A model generated the notes under the pieces. The model was not told the DNA's origin, made no database searches, and was given only the letters and a program-made list of their open reading frames with translations. Shown in pieces: positions 1 through 48,048 of a DNA stretch of 64,000 bases. Location of the stretch: NCBI RefSeq assembly GCF_040412425.1, contig NC_089756.1:9579226-9643225 (forward strand). The letters are read 5' to 3'. This DNA comes from Macrobrachium rosenbergii (Eukaryota > Arthropoda > Malacostraca > Decapoda > Palaemonidae). Each line of letters begins with the position of its first letter. The first letter of the stretch is position 1. A program made the position numbers and the translations under genes.

Positions 1-122
1 CAAGTTTTATAGAATAAAACATGAACTTTCTCAATCACTGTTGTTCAAAACAAGATTTTTAGGCATACATTGTGTGACTTCAAAATATCATAATTATTTG
101 TTTAAACATTTATTTTTTTCAG

Positions 123-522
123 TCAGAATCCAGGAAAATGTGACTGTAACTCTACGACCAACTATAAATGAGTCGACTAATACAAAGGACAGAAGCCTCA
201 AGCTGCAAGTTCTTATGTGAAAGACTGGAATGCTGTTAATCACCTAGGTATCTGCAGCAAATTATCTTTGAAAAACAGCAAGTGGTTGCAATACTTTTGT
301 CACAGAAAATGCTAACAAATGGAAAGACCAGGAAATTGTGCTTTTCAAACAATAGTGAAACTAGTGGTGATGAAGATTATACCAGTTTCAATTTAGTTTT
401 GTTAACAAACATTCAGAGCAACAATTATCAATAGTATTGTGAAAGCATCCAGTGAAAGTGGTGATCAAATTGATTTTCACAAATACAGAAAAAGACTTAA
501 ACACTATATTGTAGTAGCAAAA
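123..522 (+). other. Probable 5' UTR of the GPCR transcript
   Basis: A T-rich tract followed by CAG at 120-122 is a plausible acceptor, so the mRNA may contain an upstream non-coding exon outside the window that joins at 123. No convincing core promoter was seen. Confidence 0.35.
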
Positions 523-693
523 ATGAGTATAGCAAACATAACTAACAATGAGGACATCGAGTTTGAGGCTCAACTATTTGCAGACTACCCACCAAAACTA
601 CTGGACTTTGCATCGTCCTGCTGCATTCTCTTCATAATTCTTGGTGTTCCTGGGAATCTCATCACAATTATTGCTCTTATAAAGAGTAAAAAG
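523..693 (+). CDS. moody: GPCR exon 1 (N-terminus and TM1)
   Basis: Codes for 57 aa ending in KSKK and is followed by a consensus donor AAG|GTAAGT at 693/694 (phase 0). The ATG at 523 is chosen because it is the first in-frame ATG. The open frame runs further upstream, but with no in-frame ATG before this one. Confidence 0.82.
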
Positions 694-3600
694 GTAAGTA
701 AAGATGAACAGGTAACAATACATAGTAAACTTTTCTCCATAGATGAATTACTTTGCCCCAAAACAGTATACAGTCGTTCCTTTACACTGATTATTCTTCT
801 TTCACATTAATTACCTAGCTATTTTTCCAAATACTATACGTGAAATGTTGCCATTGTATACTGTACTACATTAAAATTACTGGATAATTTCCCAGTTTCA
901 AAGTACATGTATATACATTAGTTTTACTAAGTGAACTACCAAAGGAAATGTTTGAAAGGATTAATAAAGAATGAGATTATGATGTCCAATGTGTCAATAT
1001 GACTGAATTAAAATGAATGAAGATGAAACAATGGAATACAGGAAACTAGGTACATCATGAACTTACATAACAGCGGAACAATGTAGTCAGTAATGAATAG
1101 AATTTCACTGTGCATAAGAGTATTTAACATCTACAAAACCAAACGTTCTTCCTCACTTTCATAGCATTATCAAAAGGTTTAATCAGATGCTTACTTCCAA
1201 CTTGGATTCACTTTGACTCTGTAGCAAGATTGCCAATAAATGCATATCTTGTATAAATGACTGGGCACATTTCTCAAAATCTTGACTGTATGCTGTAAAC
1301 ACTCCTACAGACCTTACTGTACTTGTTGGGCATTGTATTCTTACAAATTGTATGGAAGCTGTGGACTTAGTAATCATCAAATTTATTAAGTCCTTTACAT
1401 TCTCCACATAGAATGTGCAACTCTGTTTTCTTCTCAGTTTTTCCAGTTGTTTCAACCTGACTACGTATCTAAGAAGCACATCAGTCATCACTCAAGAAAC
1501 CTATCAACACTTACCTTTGCATTGACTGAACCCATTTACTGTATTTCTTCTTTGTTCCTTTGTCCTGTGATTTTCCTAAATCAGAAAGTTCAAATGCAAT
1601 TACTTAAGGGAAGACCTTTCACAACACCATTTAGTACACTATTACTATTAAATACTTTACCCAGATCACTGACATAACATTCTAATTCTCTTATGGTTTG
1701 CCAACACTTCTTGCAAAGCAGAACAACATTTGACTAATGACGTACAAATAATGTAGTCGTATTAACTTTAAATAGTTTTTTCTCTTAATTTGAAATATTA
1801 TTCCAATTATTGTATCTATGAATTACCATATTATATGTGACATTTAAAATGTTTCTAAGTTGAATTTTCCATATAAGCCTTTCATCGGTCATTTTTTTTT
1901 ACAGCTCCGTAATGCAACAGCCGTATTTATAGTTAACCTCACCTTTTCTGACCTGCTGTTTGGCGTCTTCAACTTACCATTAGCAGCTTCTTTGTTTGGT
2001 CATCGAGCCTGGGTGCATACAAGTTTCCTGTGCCTGCTGTTCCCAATCCTACGCTATGGACTACTTGCAGTTTCTGTGTTCACAGTGCTAGCTATCACCA
2101 TTAATCGCTATGTTATGATTGCTCACCAAAGAATCTATGGCAAGTAAGTGACTTCAAAACCCAAAATTCTTTTTTGTGTGCATTGAGAAAGTCCTCAGAT
2201 CCATAAACCATTTGCTTTTGAGCTTACTACTATGCAAAATGCTATTAATTTTGAGAATCCTTATATTATATCAAGCTATGTTTAGGGGAAACAAGAATTA
2301 GGCACCACGGGTCAGATTTGCCAAAAAAAAAAAAAGGCATTACCGTATCACATATTTACTAAAGTAACCCTTGCTTTATACTGAAAAAGCTAAGACAATG
2401 TATCTTTACAAGTGATAACAGATCTTCCTCTTTAATATACAGTTACATCATAAATGAGAGGGGAAAGCAGAGGGAGGAAACTCAAAATTACATTTCTGCA
2501 GAGTAGTGGAGTACTGAAGACTGATGATATTCGTATCAGTAACATATATTGCATGCGACTGACAAGTTACATACATGATTGCTGAATTACACATAGGAAG
2601 AGATGATATTCCTAACCTCATAACAGCAATGAACGAGATATTACTGTTGTAAAATATAAAAGGGAGCAGAGAGACAGACATACAGACAGACAGAGAGTGA
2701 CTACAAGCAGTTTTTGCTATTATATTTAACTACCTCCTCTTGAGAGAGAGAGAGAGAGAGAGAGAGAACTACATAAATAAACATTATGGATGATAAGCTG
2801 AAGCAATTTAAATTTTAGTTGCGTACCACATGCACAGTATAATATAACAGAATTCTAGCACCTCAGGAAAGCCTCACATGAACCAAGTCTAAAAGTATAA
2901 GAAAAGCAAGGAAGACAAGAAAAACAAAAAATAAAGACAATAACACAAAAAGAATTATTTGACATTTTTTCAGTAACCACTGAAAACCATGTACATTATG
3001 TATGATATATGAGACCTAATGCCCTACTGCAATGTTCAAAGCAATGTTTAAATCAAGGAAAAAAGCATGTTAATAAAGAAATCCAAAACCAGGAAAGGTT
3101 CACTCTAGAGAGTGTTGTATTAATCTTAACTACAAACACAAGTAAAATTACTAGCTACTGTGGCAGCTGACAATAACTACAAAATACATTTGATAAATAC
3201 AAGGCAAAGATAAACAAGCTATTAGCATATGACTTCATGATAGGAAAATGACACATTTTGTAATACTGAGGGCAGGGACATAACAAAAACATGACCAAGG
3301 GTGTTTGTCTACCATTATTCATATATCTAAGGTGCAGGCACTTTAGTGGCATCTAACATTGCCCTTAATAAGAAACTTCAGTTTATGGAACCTATTCAAC
3401 CTATGTTGACACATTAGGTTCTCGCATCAAGTAATTACTTTTCAGTACCAATCACTGTAAAAAGAATGAGCATATAGCAGACAGAGAATGACATTTGCTT
3501 TTTAATAATAAAAGAAGTTGTGGATTTCTGGTAAATACAAGTATCAACACAAGAGAAGAAGAATTGATTCTACATTACCTCAGTTGCCACACTGGACACT

Positions 3601-6600
3601 GGCAGATCTTACATATGAGTAAAGGATACCCTATGACTCCTTTCAGTTTGCTGGATTCTAGCAAGAAGAAAATAGATTTAACATTTATCTTATCTCTTGT
3701 TATAAAACACAAATACCCATTCTTTAAATAAATTTTTTCTTAAAAAACAAAGAACTGAAATCTTAATCTCTTATCTATGTTGAGGGACAAAAGGAATATA
3801 TGCTTCCCCTCTGCGAGGTTTGAGCAGCACTGATTTTCTTTTTTATCAGTTTTGGCATGTTATTCAATTACCTCATGAAAGGAAAATACTAATAAATACC
3901 TATGCCACTCTGCTGACATGTAGAGACATACCTTTATAATTATAGCTGCATTTTCTTTGTAGGAAATTATGTTAGGCCTTATAACAATTGGCACACTGTT
4001 ACGATTTACAGGCTATACTGTCTGGACAATTACTGCAGAGCATTTCTATGCTTCAAAGGGGGAAAATCTCCCCATATCAAAATAGAATCAAATATACCTG
4101 CACCTCCAACTGAAACACATTTTTTCCTGGTCTTATAAAATTCTTGATTTTTGCAATGCTACGTTTACTCTTTTTTTTATAATGACAAACCTATAGACTG
4201 TTCTCCTGGTTATAAGGCCACCCTTAAGCCCTTAATTTTTAAATATTTTGCCATTCTTTAATTTCTGCCTTTCTGAATCTTCTTTCCGATGGTTTCTGCT
4301 TTTAAAAGACATGCAGACTGCTCCTTGCTTTTGTATACAAACCAGCCAACTAACAAGCTTCATATTCCAGCAGCATTCTTGAGTGCACAATTCCCCCAAC
4401 TGCTGAAGATACCAAGTTGAATAAATGTCAATGGAACTTCCTGGCTACTAATGTGATCATACATGCTTTAACATAAAACCTGAGAACCAATACCACTGGA
4501 AGACATGAATACTGATTGTCCTCCCATATTTGCAAGAATCAGGGATAAAATAACAAAATGCTCAAGATAAACAAAGGATGCCTTTGTATCCAAAAATCAT
4601 GAAATAATAAGGATATCAGAGAAAAATAAAACATGTTAGCTCAATAAATAACAAAAAAGTGACATGCGACACACCAGCACTGAAGCAAAGTGAAAAATTA
4701 AGAGATTTATTTATGTACAGATGCAAGACTGTGGGAACAGAAATACAAAACAGACCAGGTCAAGAAGGAGGTAGAAATTTATTTAGTAATCATTCAGCAG
4801 AGTTGAGTTGCCCACTATTGAGTGGGGACAGAAAAAATGGAAAGCAGAGTTACTTTTAAACAACGAATGGGCTCAGATGGTTTAAACAACTTTTTGGGAC
4901 AGATCTGGAAGGCTCTGAAAAACTCCAGTACTGATAATGGATTGTTGACATACTGTATATGTAGTTGACTGACTTTGTTGTATATGCTACTAAATAATTA
5001 CTAGGAGGGTCCATGGTATTTCCATATACTAGATAAGACTGCAGTCCTTAGCTCTACACTATACAGTATATGAAACGACAATCCTGAAAATTAAAATATA
5101 AATAAATTAAAATATAAACAAAATCAAAATATAATCTGAACACTGCAGTAACAAATATGCAAAAACAAACTATAAAAGCTCTACTGAACAACTTTAGAGA
5201 AATTTGTGTTGCAGTTTCCTATATAGTTATAGATTTTATGATTTATGCAGTGTAAGCATACAATAGGAAATTGGTTCATAATGTGAGATAGAAAATGGAA
5301 AAGGGATCATGGCACCTTAGTATAGAGAAATAGCACACAGGTACATTTCATTAATCTTTAGAGTTTATACTTTTTTTTAGTGTACATGTACTGTCCAGTA
5401 CTGTTTTTGTTTAATACATGCATACATAATTACTCTAATTACTCTGTGCACACTTATGGAATGCTGGTATGTGGTGATAAAGTACATGTTTAGATACTGT
5501 ACTGTGACAAAGATTTTGAGCAAGAGATTTTATGGGCATCTTGCAAGTAACATAGGCTCACTGGACTACATTATACTATAGAGCTATATTTTTCTTGCTT
5601 CTATGGATTCCGTAGATTTCATTACTGTACTTTATATATTTGCACAAGTCAAGGTAAATACCATACATAGCTTTACTAGGCTAAGGTTTAGCAAGCTAGC
5701 ATACATTAAGGAAAAGAACATCACATTAAACCTCTTTCTGTCTTCCTCTTAGGATCTAGTCATATGGATAAGTGAAAGATTATTGTATACTGTATTAGTG
5801 ATTAAGCATAAACATATAGGAAAAAACTACATAAATTCTATGGTATTTGTCAATGCATTTAAGTACTCAGTGTTATATACTTGCATAAAAGCTTTCTTCA
5901 CAGTAGCTGGTTGATCATATTACTGCTAAGAAATTATATTTTGAAACTTCAAAAGTTAGTTATTAATATCATAATTTGATTTTTCTTCCAGAATGTATAC
6001 AAAGATATCCATAGCCTTCATGGTACTTGCAACATGGATAGGAGCATTTGGTGCTCTTGTTCCCACTCTATTGGGTGTCTGGGGAACTTTTGGACTAGAT
6101 GCAAGTATTGGGTCTTGTACTATCTTACCAGATGCTGATGGTAATTCTCCTAAAGGGTTCTTGTTTGTCTTTGCATTTGTATTACCATGCTTGGCTATAT
6201 GTGTGTGCTATGCAAGAATTTTCTGTATTGTTCACAAAGCCTATGTCAAGACCCATAGTCACCAGAAGAGGCCTAGTATTGCAAACTCTAACTGTAACAG
6301 CAGTAAGCCATCGCCCTCCTCAAAAGACCAACTATCTTTCCAAGCACTTCAGCATCCTGAACTTAACATCCAAGCAGAAATACCCACAGTCCATAACTCT
6401 CTTCTTAGGGGTACATTCCAGTCACCAAAAAACAATATCTCACAAAATGCACAAGAAAAAGAGATGAAGGCTATTAACCTAGGACACAGGTATTCACTCA
6501 AGTCTTCTGCACTTCATCTGTACAGAGATGTTTCCTTGGGAACCCCTCAGCATTCATTATATGAAGCAAACGACATTTCTAATTCTCAGACACAGCAGAA

Positions 6601-7090
6601 AACCTTGACACACTCTACACTAACACATGATGAAAGGAGTTTTACTGACACTGAAATTTCTCTATCAAGTGAAGCAGTTTCCCCAATAACAGATATCCTT
6701 GAGACAAAAGTTAGGGCGGAAAGAAGACTCTCAGAAAAATCAAGCAAAAACACCAACAACTCACCTTTTCAAGGCACAATACGCAGGAGGCGTGCAGCAT
6801 CGCTGATTAACAGACCCCAAACCCTCAGCGCTAAAGACCGTCGTCTACTCAAAATGATTTTGGTGATTTTTATTTCCTTTGTGGCTTGTTATCTGCCCAT
6901 AACATTTGTCAAGATCCTTGGAATGGATGATAATCCTGTACTGAATACCTTGGGACTTTTACTCATATACATGACCACTTGCATTAACCCAATTATCTAT
7001 GTATTGATGTCATCTGAGTACCGCCAAGCATATGTAAGTCTCTTGCAATGCAGACATGATGCTGATCACCACAATCGTTCTGGATCTTGA
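523..7090 (+). CDS. moody: Moody/Tre1-type G-protein coupled receptor, complete three-exon gene
   Basis: Class A GPCR of 502 aa assembled from exons 523-693, 1905-2143 and 5992-7090. All junctions are GT/AG and the frame is kept across them (phases 0 and 2). TM1 (about residues 27-52) has the GN motif at N45. Exon 2 gives TM2 and TM3 with the conserved Cys at about 100 and NRY (124-126) in place of DRY. Exon 3 gives an ECL2 Cys at about 179 (SIGSCTILPD), TM6 (about 424-446) and NPIIY (469-473). The NRY box, the RNATAVFIVNL stretch and the GTFGLDASIGSC stretch are hallmarks of the insect Moody/Tre1 group. In Drosophila those receptors act in the glial blood-brain barrier (Moody) and in germ-cell migration (Tre1). 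I favour Moody because the ECL2 region matches my recollection of it best. The third intracellular loop is about 200 residues and the C-terminal tail is short. A glycosylation site (NIT) lies near the N-terminus. The ligand is unknown. Confidence 0.8.
694..1904 (+). other. GPCR intron 1
   Basis: 1.2 kb AT-rich intron with GTAAGT donor and ACAG acceptor. Nothing else recognised. The open frame on the - strand at 1183-1491 has no family resemblance that I can name. Confidence 0.75.
1905..2143 (+). CDS. moody: GPCR exon 2 (TM2, ECL1, TM3, NRY motif)
   Basis: It follows a T-rich tract and acceptor ACAG at 1901-1904 and ends at a GTAAGT donor (2144). Codes for 79 aa plus two bases (phase 2). It contains FSDLLFGVFNLPLAAS (TM2), a TM3 Cys and ITINRYVMI. 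Confidence 0.85.
2144..5991 (+). other. GPCR intron 2
   Basis: 3.85 kb AT-rich intron containing a short (GA)n tract at about 2742-2767. No transposon ends or coding segments recognised. Confidence 0.75.
5992..7090 (+). CDS. moody: GPCR exon 3 (TM4-TM7 and C-tail)
   Basis: Acceptor TTCTTCCAG precedes 5992, and the stop TGA is at 7088-7090. The exon carries TM4, ECL2, TM5, a long Ser/Thr/Asn-rich ICL3, TM6 (CYLPITFVKIL) and TM7 (CINPIIYVLMS). The single-exon ICL3 holds many possible phosphorylation sites (an inference from composition). Confidence 0.87.
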
Positions 7091-7216
7091 ACAGCTGTCC
7101 AAATTATTTGAAAGTTCATGTAAGGTCTGTAACATTAACTATGTCATCTTACATTCTCTTTACCTTTGAGGAAGTTTTAAAACTAAATGAAATATCCTCA
7201 AAGACAAGAAATACTC

Positions 7217-7222
7217 AATAAA
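7217..7222 (+). terminator. Polyadenylation signal for the GPCR gene
   Basis: AATAAA lies 127 bases after the stop codon. Further AATAAA hexamers occur near 7536 and 7779, so the 3' UTR end is not settled. Confidence 0.5.
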
Positions 7223-9604
7223 ATTTCCATTCTACATACATCAAAGTGACTAACAATACACATGAGATATATATACCAATTCTTCAACAATTACTGTATA
7301 ATTAAAGGCTCTTCTTTCCAAAGTGCACACAGGAATCCATTCAAACTACTCTTACAACTTGATCTAAGGCTGCTTATGTAGAGATTATAAAGATTCTGAA
7401 ACTTGTTGAGATCAGAATAAGAAGGAAGAAGGAAGAACCAAACTGAAATTCTCACTACTGTTTTTTAGTGCTCAAAAATATTTTGTTTATAGTTATAGTG
7501 GCATGCAAACTTGTAAGATTAACATTATCTGCTTTATAAATAAAGTCACAAAAATCAAGCTGGCCTCTAATTGATTTTCTTAACTATGTCACTAGAATAA
7601 TTATTAATCACATAATATAGCAGTAATACACACTTTGATAGCAAAGACAGTAACTCATATTTTGTTAGTTATATATTTTGTTTACTACACACACTATACT
7701 TGCCCAAATGCAAACCAGTAAAATACTTAACCTATACAGGCAAACATATACCAATTTAGTATTTCCAGTTTAATGTCTTTAATAAAGTCAGACTAGAACA
7801 CTCAGTATGTATATAATTTTCATATTGCTCTTTTATTATGGATTACTGTAGGTTAGAAGTAATAAACTTTTAAAACTTACCTAATAAAGTACCGTATGAA
7901 AAGCCTAGTTCGGTGAAAGATATCAACATTTTGACACAAATGGCAATTTTTTTTTTTTTAAATAGACATGAAGCACTATGCCACCAGAACTACAAAATTG
8001 AAGGAAAATTACTATTTGCACTTCATTCACCTATACATTAAATTCACAGAATTCACTGAATCAATATTCACAGGTTGCAGAAGCACAAAATTTTTAAAAT
8101 GCTAGTTTCCTATTCATTAATCCTCTATATTACAAGTGTTTTACCTTCTGATTGCAGAGAAACCAAATAACAATAACTAACAAAAGACTACTTACAGGGT
8201 ACCAAGAGCATGTGTGACTCCAGGTAAATAAAACAATTTTGTGTCATCTCTTGAAACTAATGGAGATATCTAAAGGTGGGTCACCAAATAAAATTTGAGG
8301 TTGTGTTAAGAATTTTTAAGTTTTTCTACTCAAATATTTCAGGACTTGAACAGCATATTAAGGGTGTAGATGACTCAAACATCATCTTTCATCAGGATCA
8401 GAGAAACCCTATTAAGAGGTCTGTGCTATGTAGGCAGCGATTAAATATGGCTGATGCTGACAGCTGGAATATTTAATATTCCTTATGTCCTCTTATCAAA
8501 GTTTTCTTTTGTTGCAAGTATGCACATACTTTATGAAAGCTTTTGTGTCACAAGAAAGGCACTTGGGCTGGCTCCATGTCATTCTGAGTGTACATTGCAA
8601 ATAATAATAATTATTTTAGGAGTTATCCTGAGTTTAACCTACGAGATTTCACTTTCAGTACTGTCAACAAAATGTCATGAAAACTGCAAATTATACAGGT
8701 AAAACTGACATAAAAAAAACTTTTACATTGATGACTCTGACATTTGTCAGTTTTCAGTAAGTGAATCAAAACATTTTTATATAACCCCTGGGTTGCAAAT
8801 GACAGTTCAGGATGCCCTGACTAGAATATCATCAAATCAGGGGTTTTACCAGCCCAGGATACAGCAGTTACTCAGTAAATAAGTACATTATAAATTATTT
8901 TGTGTTTACTCACAAAGCAATTACTTTTCTATAAATTTTCATACAATTGCTTGTTCATAAGTAAACGATCAATGACTACTCAAGATCATTTTCAAAAAAC
9001 CTCAACAAAAAGTTCACTGTGTATTTATCAGTAAAGTAACCATGTTTATGTTTAATTTTTCCCTTATAATGGCAAACACTGCAATGGAGTTCATTTCACT
9101 CAAAAATCAGCCACTCAAAGGGGCAAAATAAAAAAATACCTCATAAATATCAGGATGTCACAGTATCAATAAAAAACATAAGATCATTATATTCTACAGC
9201 AAGATAATGTTAAGTACTGTATATTACAAAATAATTAAATACCATATAAAATACTTTATTATTACTACATGGTATTAGTTTTGACAGGGATACCTTATAT
9301 GACAGTTTTAAGTCATATATGTGATATTTTCCTGAGAAAAGGTGCTTAACATTCTTACATACCTTGAAAGTTTTAATAAAATATATTAAATCTATTAAGC
9401 ACTACTGCTTGTCAAGCAACATATATCTGTTGTCCACTCATGATTAAATATACTAAAAGTAAAGTAGCAAAAACAATTGCTACAAGAAATACTTTCTATA
9501 GAAAACACTCTTTTGCCATTTGGTACAGTATTTCTATAAGACAACATCACCCTGAATTGACCAGCACATTACATTACTAAATTCTTAACGATTAAGAAAA
9601 CACA
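7223..9604. other. Intergenic, between two convergent genes
   Basis: AT-rich sequence holding the 3' UTRs of the GPCR (+) and TMEM231 (-). No other gene seen. Confidence 0.6.
9255..9260 (-). terminator. Candidate polyadenylation signal for TMEM231
   Basis: TTTATT on + (AATAAA on -), about 345 bases past the TMEM231 stop. Other weak candidates exist nearby. Confidence 0.35.
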
Positions 9605-44385
<34,781 letters not shown>

Positions 44386-45569
44386 TTTTCCTCTTAACCA
44401 CACAAAACATTAGGAAATAATCTGATTTCAGCTGAACAATACTTTTGTGATATATACTTCAGATGATCTACAAATGTTTATGACTGCATTGCAGTGGAAT
44501 TTTGACAGCTACAACTGACAAGTACGCGGGTTTGTTATTTTTCGAGTTTTATAGTAGTAGGTGGAACATTACAGTGTTTCCCTATAACGGCTCTTTGTCT
44601 TACCTAAGACAGTCTGTGAGTTTCCATCAGTTCAATTTTGTTTCAAATCTAAGATTAATTGCTCTCTGTTAGGCTCTCCGTTGCTTAAAACTTCTGGCTA
44701 TGATATATTTTCCATTGGTCCATATACATTATGTCGTTATGTAATATCGTTGAAAAAAATTATTTTGACCTGCGTGGAAGTGGCGTAAGAAATTAAGTCT
44801 ATTTTCACCACTGTAAGCATTGTTGTGAAAAAGAAATATATGCTTAAGGAACCTGCTGTCCTTAACTTCCAAACCTAACGTTGCTATCAACTTTCCAAAA
44901 TACCATTCTTTTATTATTTTCATTTATTTTATTTTAACTGCATAAACACATACTCTTGATTCTATACCTAAAATGCTGTTTTCTTTTTATAATCTCCTTC
45001 AGCATATATACCTTTAAATATTCTCGTTTAATTTAAAGATTTTTCAAGGATTATCTGGTATTTCGTGTACATATTGGCCAATCTTAACTCTAAGCACGAT
45101 AGCCTTGCCAGACTATAAATAGTCCGTTAAGGTGGTCTCTCTGACGTTGCCAGTTTTCCATTGTAGCTAAATTTCTTCCGACTACCAATTTTCCTTTGGA
45201 CCATAAAATGCAAAATGTATGATCACTTAAGTATATAAGCATATCGAGTCTTTATTTTCCTATGCTCTTTCCTTCCTGTTAAGAGTACCCGTGTTTACAA
45301 TGACGGCTTACCTATCAAGCTAACAGTACTTCTTGTCCCCAATTGCCAAATGCATAAATGTTATTTGTCATATCAGTGGCATATATTTGTAAATTTTTTT
45401 TTTTTTTGGTGTTCAGCTAATTCAAACGTTGGTCTCCTGACAGCTGTTGTATTCTTTGCTTACAATAAACCACTAATGAAGCACCATTCCTGTGAAATGG
45501 ATGTCTGCCACTTTTCCACACAGTCACAGATCAAGTAATCCAGGCTAACATTAGTATCCATTAGTTGTG

Positions 45570-45633
<64 letters not shown>
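45570..45633. repeat. (CA)n microsatellite
   Basis: 64 bp AC dinucleotide tract. Confidence 0.97.
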
Positions 45634-45637
<4 letters not shown>

Positions 45638-45688
45638 TGTTTGTATGTATGTATATACATACAAACATGCATAAAACACACACACGCA

Positions 45689-45691
<3 letters not shown>

Positions 45692-45777
<86 letters not shown>
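45692..45777. repeat. (TA)n microsatellite
   Basis: 86 bp TA tract, flanked by near-symmetric GTATGTATGT and ACATACAAAC-type sequence. Confidence 0.97.
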
Positions 45778-45780
<3 letters not shown>

Positions 45781-46413
45781 TGTGTGTTTATGTATGTTTG
45801 TATGTATGTATATGCTAAATACATAAGTATAAATCTAAGATATGGCTTACAAATCATAAAGAATTGTAAGCCAGTCTTAAAGCTGCTAGTGTTCCATTTT
45901 TTGCACTCATTATATTTTATGGAAAGACCTGATACAAAATGTTAATTCATATTGGACAATATTTTCTTTACCACAAGCTACAATCAGTTGCAGTGTTCGC
46001 CTTTAATGTAGTATATGTTAACTATTGCTATTCTTATCAGTAGTTGTCTTGAATTTCAACCTTATTTTGTACATTCTACTTGTAAAAAAATGCAATCCTG
46101 TTTCTCAGTTATCAAACAAAACTTGAACTATTTCTTAAAGTTAACCAGAATTCGAATGATCCATGTATCAAAGAAGAGAAATTGAAATGGTAAACAGGGA
46201 CAAGCCTCCGTAACAGTATTTTGTTTACATTTTATCAATCTTTCCCTCACTTCCAAGAAGAAGAAGATTGGTTTTGTCAGCTTAGGCCTTCGTTGCTTCA
46301 GTGACATATGTGAATATGTCGTTAAAACCCTAAACGTTTGTCCTTACTAGTCATATTTACAGCTTTGTTGTTGTACTTAGCACAGCCTAGTAGGCCAAGC
46401 TTATGAAGAGAGT

Positions 46414-46525
46414 ATGGATGTTAACCCGTTAGGGATCATCTTGGTGAAAAATGGAAGCAGAGGAGACAGGCTACTGTTTCGTTATCCATTTTCGGGCGAA
46501 GCTGCCTTGGAAACTAAATCGAAAA
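46414..46525 (+). CDS. NPRL3: NPRL3 exon 1 (GATOR1 subunit), partial gene
   Basis: NPRL3 is a subunit of GATOR1, the GAP complex for Rag GTPases that turns down TORC1 when amino acids are scarce. The exon codes for 37 aa plus one base: MDVNPLGIILVKNG, then SRGDRLLFRYPF, then a short Ala/Lys-rich end at an AAAA|GTAAGT donor (46525/46526). The motif ILVxxGSRGxxLLFRYPF is the highly conserved start of the family in insects and vertebrates. An out-of-frame ATG lies just upstream at 46403. No later exon is seen in the remaining 17 kb, so the first intron must be longer than that. Confidence 0.85.
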
Positions 46526-46767
46526 GTAAGTGGAAAATCCCTACGTAATTACTAGTCCTGTGGGTTACCATCACCACGACACAAAAAATAGTAGTATGCA
46601 GAGTAGGGAATCACGGGTAGGCATTGGTAATTTGAACATACAAACGCAAAGGGGTATCCTAGGCCAGTCCTTTGCGCTCAGTGTTTAGTGTTACTTAGGG
46701 GGGCCGTAACCTCCTGGTCAGGTCAGGGCACGGCACCCAAGTCGGGTTGGGAAGGAAAGGGTATTTC

Positions 46768-47304
46768 TAAGTAAGAGCTCTGCACGGACTGTTACCTTGG
46801 AAATTGATTTTTACTAACTTTTAGTGTTGCTGATGAGGGAGGTAGTGTTGTTTATTGTTGGCCAATTCTTATTAACCTCATATCTACCCAACATGGTTGG
46901 GAACTCTTTAGGAACACGGGGTTTTGGAAACACTGGGAGAAAGGCCGAACCACCATGTTGTCAATGGAATGGTTCTGCACATGTGTAAGTCATCAGGAAG
47001 CCATAGCGTATGTTTAAGAAGGGACTGGCTAAGGAAACCTATTATAAAAGGAACTGTACTAACCTAACATACCCTAACCTAACCTAACCTAGCAGGCCAT
47101 GTTACTTAGTCAGGGACTCCATCCCCTAAACCCCCCATTGAAGGAAACTCCACTTTATACCAAAAGCTCCCCTATAACTTCTGAGGTTAATTATGGGTTA
47201 ATTACAGTTGACCAACAAAAATACTGGTCAATACTTAATAAGCACCAAAATACTATAGGAAAGATCAATTTCCAATGTAATACCCTATGCGGAGCTCTTG
47301 CTTA
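46768..47304 (-). mobile_element. MITE with TAAGCAAGAGCTC ends, copy 1 (inverted)
   Basis: 537 bp with ends TAAGTAAGAGCTCTGC and, inverted, TAAGCAAGAGCTCCGC. Internal CCTAACCTAACCTAACC places it in inverted orientation relative to copies 2 and 3. Confidence 0.75.
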
Positions 47305-47479
47305 GCCTAGTTCTACCAAGGTAAGTTCTGGTTAGGTCAGGGCAGGGCACTTTAGTCAAAGTTAGTTTAAGGTTGTTTTGATTAGGTCATAGTCAGTGCC
47401 AGACCACATGTCCGAATGGAAATTTAGCCCCGCTAATCTGTTTCCGATACTCAGTGGTAGGCTACTTGTGGGGTAGAGC

Positions 47480-48048
47480 TAAGCAAGAGCTCTGCTTTGG
47501 GTGTTACTTTGGACATTGAATTTTCCTATAGTATTTTGGTTGCTTATTAAGAATTTACTGTTATTTTTTCTCGGTTGACTGTAATTAACCTGTAATTAAC
47601 CTCAGAAGTTGTACGCTGGCCATCTTGGGAATGCTATTGTGCATGTGCAGTGTTATAGGGGAGCTTTTGGTAAAAAGTGGTGTTTCCATCACCACCCCCT
47701 GACTAAGTTACATGCCTGCTTGTTTGGGTTAGGTTAGGTTAGGATATGTTAGGTTAGTATACAGTAGTTCCTGTTATAATAGGTTTCCTTATCCAATCCC
47801 TTTTTAAACATATGGCTCCTTGATGGCTTGTGCATTCGCAGTACCATTACACAACAGTGTGGCGGTCCAATCTTTCTGCCAATGTTTTGAAAACCCCACA
47901 TTCCCAAAGGGTCCCCAACTGTGTTGGGTAGATATGTGGTTAATAATAATTGACTGACAATAAACAACACCACCTCCTTCATCAGCAACACTAAAAGGGT
48001 AGGAAAAATCAATTTCCAAGGTAATAGTCTGTGCAGAGCACTTGCTTA
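47480..48048 (+). mobile_element. MITE with TAAGCAAGAGCTC ends, copy 2
   Basis: 569 bp. Terminal inverted repeat about 45-50 bp (TAAGCAAGAGCTCTGC left; inverted right end TAAGCAAGTGCTCTGC). Contains GGTTAGGTTAGGTTAGG. Confidence 0.75.

Larger units (their letters stand above)
44386..46413. promoter_or_regulatory. Divergent intergenic region, TMEM231 / NPRL3
   Basis: 2.0 kb between two start codons that point away from each other, so it must hold both promoters unless upstream non-coding exons exist. It contains (CA)n and (TA)n tracts. I could not pick out a convincing core promoter. Confidence 0.5.

Noticed and set aside
1183..1491. Open frame of 102 codons on - in GPCR intron 1
   Set aside because: No recognisable motif, splice context or neighbour relation; length is not unusual for AT-rich intron by chance.
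47072..47095. Telomere end
   Set aside because: Only about four TTAGG-type units, surrounded by unique and transposon sequence, so it is interstitial.
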